Below, in pieces: positions 27,305 through 37,600 of a DNA stretch of 64,000 nucleotides. The notes below the pieces were generated by a model. That model saw only the letters and a program-made list of their open reading frames with translations. It ran no database searches and was not told where the DNA came from. The stretch's first letter is position 1, and every line of letters starts with the position of its first letter. Source of the stretch: Marisa cornuarietis (Eukaryota > Mollusca > Gastropoda > Architaenioglossa > Ampullariidae); assembly GCA_004794655.1 (NCBI GenBank), contig SMMW01000567.1, positions 2,340,001 to 2,404,000 on the forward strand, given 5' to 3'. The position numbers were made by a program, and so were the translations under genes.

Positions 27305-30300
27305 CTTTATTCGCCAAGTGATATAGCACGAGGAACATGTCTTGATGCTGAAGAGGCAACTCAAAATAACAGAAATACGTCCGCTTCTATCCTCGTTCCA
27401 ATCTGTCTTCTGACCAGACTCACTGCAAACTAAACAGACTAACTGTTGAACAGCTTATATATTACACATAGGAGCTTTGTAAGTGTGTAGAAACTAGCAA
27501 ACTCAGCTTAGGGCTTATTTGGTGCGCCATGTTTTTGCTTCACATATATGCGGGGGTTTGTTTGTTTTCTTTTCAAAATGTAGACGAGAACTAAAACCAG
27601 GAGTCGGGCACATAGACTGAGACAAGCAAAGTCCAAGGCTGTTTTAAATAAACCTTTGTCTCCTTTCTGTATGTAAAGCTGCCCATACGTTTCTCGACGT
27701 GAACGTCCCTTTAAACACTTTTATGGATGGCAAAAGAGATGCTAGAAAGGATGTAACCCAATCCAAGTCTAACAGTCGATGAAATGTTGAATTACAAGGG
27801 TGAAGATTTTAACGGTCGGCAAAAAAATATAGCATCCCAGGAAACATATGTTTGGGGTTTTATTGTTTTTAAGCTGGACTGTCTGCCTTAACTATGGCAG
27901 TTGTCTCTCCATGCGTCGGACCCCTCTAGAGCTCAAGTCGTTATTTGAAGAATGTAGCAGCGTTTTTAAATGTATTACCAGTATGCGTTAGGATGAGAGA
28001 GAGAGAGAGAAAAGTTCGCTTGTTGTGAAATCGACTAGAATTGTCACGCACAGAAGCATTGACCAATATCTAGATAACCATATTTTAAAAAAAAAAAGCC
28101 TTACGTCGATATGTTTGCAGATTTGCAGCCGATTTCTGTTCGTACATAATATGTTAATGTTGTTCCTAAATTTTACAAACGAATGATGATCAAGATGCGT
28201 TATGGAAATGAGGAAAATGTTTGCTTAATCAGTGTTGTTTTCTTCCCGGTGTTCTCTTAACGAACGTCTTTTTTTTTTTTTTTTTTTTTTTGCTTCATGG
28301 CAAGCACAGTTCGAAAGGTTTAGTGGGAAACAGCATTTCCTAAATGATTGAGTAGAGCTCAGTGCAAGATACTGTTTCCCAAAATCTGTATCTGAAATCC
28401 CAAATTTCACTTCCATTCTGGAGACACGTCTACAAAACGCCATGCACAGACAGGTAAGTAATAGTGATATCAGGGGCGGTAGTTATGAAGTGAGGGGCAA
28501 CACGAGAAACTTAAGGACAAGCGTCTTGCTGCCGAGGTTATAACGCGATGTCCAGACCTCACAGATGATGTTTTACCCCTGGACCTGTAGATATAAAGCG
28601 GTGGCAACGATTCCCTGGGGTAAAAAAAACGTGAAGTAGTGTCCGCGGGGTCTGAGCATTGCTTTATAGCTTCGGAAACAAGACACTTTTCCTTGAGCTC
28701 CCGATTTTGCCAAAGGCCAACCACTTGCCCTCGAGCCATAACTACGGTCCCATGGATAGGCTTACGTTATTAGGCCTCAGCCAGTGGGAGAACTGAACCA
28801 AGTGTTACTTAACTAGGCGTGTCTGTGCGCAAACGATGCCACAGTTTTGACCTTTTTGTGCATGATAATGTTTGTATGTGCATGTCGTCAAGAAAGGAGA
28901 GATGTGTGGGTGTAGGTTTCCCCAGATTTTTTAGAAAATAGTATCTTGCGCTCAGCTTCTACCTGGTCATAAGAAGAAATTTGTGCACCCCACTAGGCCT
29001 TTAAAGTCGGCGCCGCAGTGCATCTTTCTGCAGAATGGACGCGTGTGGGCCGCACTGGCTAAACATCGCATTAGAAAAAATGAATCTGCTTGGAAGGTGC
29101 TTTTGTAAGACCTATGTGTGTGTATATATATATATCTTCCTCTTAGAGCGATATTTCGGCCACTCTGATGTCACACGCCGTTGACATTGTATCTGATGTG
29201 TGACCGTATGCCTCTATTTTGTCATTGCAGGGAACTTTCTCGCAAGCATTTGACCTTCAGGCTTCGGACTTTGACAACGACGACACTTACAACAGAGAAG
29301 GGTACGTTAGGCTGGCGCGGTGATGAATGGGTTTTGTGTATGCTTCATTTAGCGCTGATCCGGTGAGTCGCCTACATGGCGTACTTGAACGAGAGATTGT
29401 GCATGGTTCCACCTTTGACATTTCATGCACGTGCTTCCTACAACGGACGTGGACTTCGTTGTACTGGTGGACTAGGAAATGAGATGGCCCAGTGTTTATG
29501 CATGGCTAGTCGCACAAATTAATCTTTTGATGCGACAGTTCCCCAGCTAGTGTGATAGAACAGGGCTAAATAACAAGCCAGATGCAGTAGGAGTGTAGTT
29601 CATGAGCGAGACTTTTTTTTTTTTAGAAAAATCTAATTAGGATTAATCTTCTTACATGGGGTGGGGGATGGGAAGAGAAAATTCAAACTGGCAGAAGCTT
29701 ACTTGTATTCTCCTGGGATGTCAGCGGAAAGTGAGAATACAGTTTCATTCCCAACGTCCAGGTTTTGGGGTTTTTTTTATTATTCTCCTGTGTTGCACAT
29801 GGGCTAGCACAATGAATCTTATTTAAAGAGGAAGAGCAAAAGACTGTACTTATCGTGGGAAGCTTCAGAAGCTGATTTGTTGAATGAACTTTTTAATCAA
29901 AGACTTTTACAGTGGAGAGGGAGGGGGATACTGTTTTGTGTTTCTTGTATATCCGTTGTGACAGAGGATTTATCTTGCAGTTTTCCCCGATTACATTTGT
30001 CAGTTTTTGTATAATATTTTTTATTTGCTTTTTCCCTTCTTGTAGACCGCAAGAGCCCCGATTCCCTATCAACATTGGTATAACCGGCCATGTCGCTAGG
30101 ACAGGGGAGGTTAGTGCGATTAGGGATTTAATACTTCATGGCACAGTATAGACCCATGTAAGCAAAATGACACTGTAACAGAACTCAGACTTATGTATTT
30201 CAGCTTGTGTTTGACAATGAGGAGGATCTTAACAATATTAAGGAATTTATAATCAAATTGAGATGCAAGCATTGGATTATATATATATATAATGTCTGAT

Positions 30301-33300
30301 ATACATGTCATATAATCTGTGATTTTAGCAATGAATCGATACATTGTGTAGGAGTCAATATAGATATTATAGATGTCTAATTAACATTTTATTATAATGC
30401 AAATAACAGATTTATTAAGTTGTTTATATATCTAAATTTTTAGTGTATTTGCATTGTAAATAGAACAGTGAGTTGTTTAATGATAAATCATTTTGAAAAA
30501 ATCTGAAGTATCTTTTTCAGACTCTGAACATTCCTGATGTCTATGCTGATGACAGATTTGACCCTAAAGTAAGTCTAATAATTGTTCTGTGCTAATTGAT
30601 ACATGTGTGTGTGTGTGTGTGTGTGTGCATGCATGTGTGTATGTGTGAGTGATGGTGGTGGTGGTGGGGATGTGCAGATGTGTGCATGTATGTCAGTCAG
30701 AGAAAGTTCAGGAGTACATAAAACAGTCCACAACAATATACCTTTGTTAATATTATTGTGAGCTTTATCCTGATGTCATGATTTTATACATATAAAGGTG
30801 TGTCACAGATGTCAGAGAACATTAAATGACAAAATATCACTTACCATATCTTGCTTATTACAGAATGTTTTACACAAATGGACCTGCAGCCTAAACCTTT
30901 TCAAACCCCTGATGCCAGTTGTTTAAACTTTCAGACTCCATGGACATATCTTGTTGACATCTTAGGAGATCTCTCATGGGATTTACACACATTTTCACAC
31001 AATGAGAAGCCCTGGACAGAATAAAAGAAATACACCATACAAATGTCAACTGTTCCTACCCATACTGTACTATATTCTAATAATGTCATAGCCTTATTAT
31101 CTAATTATATTTCTCTGTTTCTGGTACATTCACTGTTTTGCTTCTTCACAGCCACTGCTGTGCTCTTCTTCACTAGAAAATAACATTTCAGGCATTCATA
31201 TGCAGGTGGATACAGAGACTGGCTTTGTGACCAAGTCCATCCTGTGCATGCCTATAAAGAATGTGGCAGGAAAGGTCATTGGAGTTATTCAGCTGGTCAA
31301 CAAGCTGGACAACACCAACTTCAACAAAAATGATGAGAACTTGTTTGAGGTAGAGCAAGAGGAATGCCTCAGCCCACTGCTTGTTTGCACCTTCTGTGGT
31401 TTGCTTAACATGAAGATTATTTAGTATGAACACTGTTTTCTTTGCAGAGAGGGCAGAATGAAATGCATGAACATTAGGAGATTTATTTCATGTTTTAGGA
31501 AATTTTTCTAAAGATTTATAGATTATTTTCTATGACAGTACATTAGATAGTCCATTAGTTTATCAGTCATGTGTCAGAATTTGAAGGCTCATAGTCTTCT
31601 AATGAGCCTTTAACTGTGTCTTCATGCAGCAGGAACACGTAAAACATTGTAAAATAAATCACATTAGTAGACTAGTAGCTGAAGGCTATTTTGTCATATC
31701 TGAGTATCTAAGAAACATATAAGGAGACAACGTTGGCTTGCTCATGCATGGAAAACCGCACATTACAGAAAAGTGTAAAATGTCTTTATTAGTATTTTGT
31801 GTGAACAGGCGTTTGCCATATTCTGTGGGATGGGCATTCATAACACCTGGATGTACGAGACTGCTGTCAAGGCCATTGCCAAGCAGCGGGTAGCTTTGGA
31901 GGTCATGTCGTATCATGCCATGGCGCCTATGGAGGAGGCAGAGAGACTCAAGGTACAACTTTTTTCAAAGTTTGACCACCCCATTGGCCATACTCAATGT
32001 GTGCACTATTTAAGCATTTCATGCTTAAGAAAGTTTCTGTAAGGCAGTCTGGTGGTGCAGTGGTTAAGTGCTTGTCACAGGTGAGGATTAAATGTCCTAC
32101 ATTCAGATGTCATCTCAAACTTGCTGTGTTTTCTTGTTTTTCTTTTTTTGACCACTTTGCTGTGATGTAGCTTTAGTTACTGGCTCAGCATCAGACACCT
32201 GTTCACAGATTCAGTTTTCTTTGAAAGTCATGTAATATCATTATAACCATGATCAGTATTATCAGTTTATTCTGAAACGTATAGTGTGACTAAACCGATT
32301 TTTCAAAGTCAGCATATATATATTCCTGATGTAGAATTGAAATAAACTTACTTTTGTGGCGGTTTGAGTAAAACTTTAAGGATGTGTATAAGAATGTAAT
32401 TTACTGTGTAAAATAATAGTGTGTATATTAATGAACTAAATATACTTTAAGTTGTGTATTTAGAATTAGATGTCAACTTTGCATTATTTTCCAGACTGTT
32501 TTCTCGACATGCTGTTCTCATTACAGTATCAGTTTTGCCAGGTGACATGATAGAGTTTCTTTTTCCTTATTGTGACAGAAAATGCCTGTACCATCATCAC
32601 AACACTATAATCTCCTGGACTACAACTTCCATGATTTCACTCTTGACGATGACGATACACTCAAGGCCACCATTCGCATGTTTCTTGACCTTGAACTTTT
32701 TGATCGCTTCCAAATAAACTATGAGGTGAGAGAAACTGTTGATAGGGGCGTAGAAAAATAATGGTCGTATTGATGACTTCAGAGTAAAGATTGTTTGTCT
32801 AGCATGGCTGCTGCTGCACTTTCAATGTTGCCATCATCACAGGTTATGTTTTTGCACCTGTAATGGTATGCACTAAGTGTTACTCGACAGGTTTTAGAGC
32901 CTGAGGATTGTATTATCTTTCGTGCCCATTAAGCCTTAATCCTTTGGGGTTTTTTTTCTTGAAATTTAACAACCTTATTGGACACTTATGCCAAAAAGAT
33001 TGTCTATCAACATGCGCCTTAAATGATATCATAAAGTTTTAAAAATATTCCGTTTTATTTTGCCTTTGATCTCTCTGCCTATGCTTAGATCTCAGAAATT
33101 ATATATATATACTTGTTTTCAGTTTTCGTAAAAAGCTGATAAAGATTTTGTTCAAAGAAAGTAGAATGGTTGAATAGTACAAGAGTTTTGGGGTGGTTTT
33201 ATTTTAAGTTTCAAAAGTGACTTCCCAGAATGTGCATTTAAGCCCTCAGTGTGCTAAATTCTGTAATTTGTATGTCACAGCTGTTTTGCCGGTTTCTGTT

Positions 33301-34553
33301 GAGTGTCAAGAAAAACTATCGCAATGTCACATACCATAACTGGAGACATGCCTTCAACGTTACACAAACCATGTTCTGCATGCTGAAGGTGAGCTGTAGT
33401 TAGTGTACAGTACTGAAAACATATCTAGATTTACACGAATTGCAGTCATGCACTTTGCCATTAACATAGCACAGGCTCAGCATAGCAAAGTTGCTGTTGA
33501 GAGCAGAATATGTTGGCAATGAAGCAGTATCTATCAAGCCGCTCAGCAACTTTAAAAATATATTTCCTTTATATATAAAGAGATAGTAAGGATCTAAAAG
33601 ATATCAGCATACATTAATGCCACTGGTGATTTTCAGACTGGTCAGATGGCAAACATCTTAGGCGATATGGAGCGTCTAGCACTGATGGTGGGCTGTCTGT
33701 GCCATGACCTTGATCACCGAGGCACCAACAATCAGTTTCAGCTCAAGTGAGAGTCATGTCTTTTGTTTGAAAATTCGCTACTGGACTGCTGTGTGTTTGT
33801 GTGCACACATGTAAAACATGCCTGCTAGATTATGTCTGCTCATTTTAAGGAGATGTATATGCACCCACATGCAAGCATAGTTTTATATTTTGCTTAGAGT
33901 TCTTCTACCAGAGTGATGGGTGCTTGTGTATGTGTGCCAACATGCATGCATGCTAGAATATGTCAATTCGTGAGAGTTTTGTGTTTGTAAACACACATTA
34001 AAGCAGGATAGGAAGCCTACAAAATTCTTTGAATTTTTTCAAGAAATTTATTTTATTCACAAAGATATGGCTATCTGAGTAAAGTTAATAATATTAGTAG
34101 TATTTTAATGTTAACTTCCACTGTAAAACTGATTTCAAATAAAATATTAGCAGTTGAATGAACTGAGAGTAACAGAATAGATGTGAGTTTCAAAACTTTC
34201 TTGTTTGAAGGAATTTAGTAATAGATGTTCCCACACCCCATGTTCCCTTGCTATAGTGACATGTGCTGGCCTACTCTCTCAGAACCATGTCTCCACTAGC
34301 AGAACTCTACTCTACATCCACAATGGAGCACCACCACTTTGATCAGTGCATCATGATCATCTCCACCAAGGTAGTACACTTCTCTATTCTTTGTCACTGT
34401 ATGGCTTGTCCACAGGTCATAATACATGTGTAATTGAGCATCAAACCAGACAAGCATGTACTAGCTGTAGAATGCTTTTTTCTGGTTGCATATAAGACAA
34501 TACACTATAACCAGCAGCTCATGCTTAAAGCTTTGTGTTGCCAAATCAATGTG

Positions 34554-34604
<51 letters not shown>

Positions 34605-37600
34605 GAGAGAGGGAGGGGGAGTTATTGTGATCTTGGTGGCTTGGTAGGATTTTCTGCGCATCACCATTATAAGCTTTGTCAAACCTCAGTGAAGTCGTGA
34701 CTAAGTTACAGCTTTGAATGAGACTAAGATTAAGGACAAGTGTGTGCCCACCCATATTGACGCTGATTTGACTACTCTAATCTGCAGGGCAGTGACATCC
34801 TGTGCAATGTGGCGCAGGCAGAGTATGAGCAGGTGATACAGATGCTAGAGAGCGCCATCCTGTCCACAGACTTAGCTCTGTACTTCAGGTGAGCACTTTT
34901 CACTTTATTCTTTCAAAGTCCTTCCATAGAAACTTGTAGGCCCTCCCCCAACCTCCGTACCCCCCACCAAGACAAACTTTATATGCTATTGCAGTAGTTT
35001 TCAAAGAGCTGAAGGCTTGAGGTACTGCACTAAGTTCATACACTTTAGCACATTCAGGATATTAACTTGTGCTCCCTCGGTTGTTAAAAATCATCTTTGA
35101 AAACACGTCTCAGTTGAAAAAATAATGTATTAATATACAGGCAGGCAAAGGTAAAAGGTAAAGCTAGCTCCATAACTTTTTAGTCATCAGTGAGTAGATA
35201 CCAGACGCTGCACAGCCAAATTTTTTAGAAGGGTGCCCATTTCCTCTCCCTTTGCCGTTTTTTCTTTCCCTATACCCTGGAGTCAGGCAGCTGTCTCATT
35301 ACAGCACCTGTCGTTGAGGGAAGCACATGGATAGAAGCAGCAGCTCGCAGGGCTCACCACTCTTACCATGGTCCTGTACAGGATGACCGGTCTGGTCTTT
35401 GATGTTCTTCCTCTGATCGACTACCCTTCAAGGCGCCTTGAAAGATAGTCTTCTACAAGCTGTCGCACTGGGCACATGGCCAAAAAAAGAGCAGCTTGCA
35501 TCGCTTGACTGTTGAAAGTAGAGGTTCCTGGTGTCCTATGAGTGTGGCATCTTGTTTCCTACAAAGTTGTTGGTTCTAAGTTCTCTGTATGAGATCCAGA
35601 GCAGCCTGTTCAGGCACTTGTTCTCGAATGCCTGGATTCTCCCATTCTGTTTTGGCAAGCAGAGACCACGTGTCATATCCATAGAGAAGGATCGATACTC
35701 CCAGGAATTTGTACAGATTTTACTTGGTAGTGAACCTGCCTGGTGGCAGTCTGGGGTCTGACAGCACAACGATTAATGCCTCACCAATACAGTAAGGATT
35801 TGCTGTCCTGGGTTCAGATCTCATCTCAAGCATGTGTCCTCTGTTTACATCTGGCTGCTTTGCTACAAGATAGACTTAGTTGCTGGTTCAGTGTAAAACA
35901 ATTTACTACCATTCCCACCCCAAACCCTGCACTTGATCAGATAATTTGTTCATAACCTGGGTCAGTGAGTAAGCATGCTGCATGATGAAATATCAAACCT
36001 AACCATGGAAGCTGACACTCTCACCACTCAGATGTATCTTTCTCAAATGCAGGGGCATATGCCTGTCATTGTTTGCATATATTTTAAATCAACATAAATT
36101 AGTTTACAAATCAGATGGATTTGTTTAGTGTAAATATTCCCCTACTTTGCACACACATGCATGCGTACACACATTGTGAATTCTATCAGAAATGACTGAG
36201 ATTTACTTACTTCTGTATGAATATATTTTCCTTGCTACCATGGTAATTATATCTGAACATTCACTGTTCTGTAGATTTCGGGGTCAGTTTTTTGAACTGA
36301 CCAGGTCTTCAGATGTAGACTGGAGAGACGATTCACAAAGAGACTTGCTGAGGTCAGTGTTGAGCTCTTTCTTCTTTTAGTTAGGACTATGATTCCATTT
36401 ACCTGTCCTTCAGCCACTCATATGCAGGACAGGTAAATTTTATCTTTAGGTTCTTTGATGTTACTGTTGTATTTGTAATACATGTTTTTCCTTCTTTTTA
36501 ATATTTAGGCTGTCAAAAATAAAACCACAATGCATTATCATTGTCTAGAGTGGCCCACACCTACCCTCATTTTTGTACATTAGTGACCACTGATTTATTT
36601 CTTCATTAAGCTGCATAGTCCTTGTCTCTCACAGTAAGGCTTTGCCTCTCACAAATTGCTGGTAGACTTTGAGAGGGGGGGAGGAATAAGCAATATTTAA
36701 CTTCGTTAAGAACTCAAGCAATTTTCTTTACCATGATGACTGCAGAGACGAAATGAATCTCTTAAAAAAACTAAAATAAAAAGATAATCAAGGCTGTAAC
36801 CTCTCCAAGCCTCACTGTCATATCTTGCTTTTGTTGCTTTTGTTGCTTTTGTTGATGAAATGTTTTGTGCTGCAGTAGACTATTGGTCATTTAACTGTTA
36901 GCAGTAAAAAATTCTTTTCCCACATTGTCATTCAGTGTGGTACATGTATTCTCTCCCCAATGCTTATGAGTAGGCCCATAATGCATGCATTGTCTCATTG
37001 TGATTTATGGAGTTTAGGTCCATGATGATGACGGCTTCAGATGTTGCTGCCATTACTAAACCTTGGGAAGTGCAGAAGAAGGTGTGTGAGCAGAGCTAAT
37101 GCACCAGGCATACTTGATGCTATTTTTAAACCTTTTGGCTTTCATCAATGTCCTAGTCATTTCAAAGAGGATGGGGAAGGGATACTGTTTGGAGAGAGTG
37201 AAAGAATGAGATGATTGGCTTAGAATGAAGATTGAAACTTGACTAGCCTGTAGATCAATGACATACTTGTGGGGGAAGGGGTCTTATGGTTTTTAGGTGA
37301 CATGACAAAACTTTCAGGAATGTCTGAACCTTGATGGACTTGCTTTAATCACAGCTAGCCCTAGCATCTTTTAGGGGAATCTGATCTGAATCATAATAGT
37401 TATTCAGTTACAGTCTGTGTGGAAAATCCAATCAGATGCAGCCATTTATTATTTATGTCTGTTGTAGCTTGTTGTTATGCATTTAACTTTCATTTGCTCG
37501 TCATGAGAAATGCAATTTTTTATTTTCAAAAGTTTATATTTATTTTCTGTTCTTTTTTAACTCCATGACAGGTTGCAGAGCTAGTGGCCAGTGAATTCTT

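Larger units (their letters stand above)
12151..29230 (+). other. 17.1 kb PDE11 intron rich in simple repeats
   Basis: Bounded by GTAGGT and a cag acceptor. It contains no exon I can support. Contents include CT/CA, TG/CG and GAT microsatellites, two minisatellites, a SINE tail, a foldback element and a CpG-dense islet with a CRE. CpG is not depleted, unlike the introns after 30.1 kb. Confidence 0.7.

Noticed and set aside
27018..27359. Poly-Ile (-) and poly-Met (+) open frames
   Set aside because: Produced by the (GAT)26 microsatellite.
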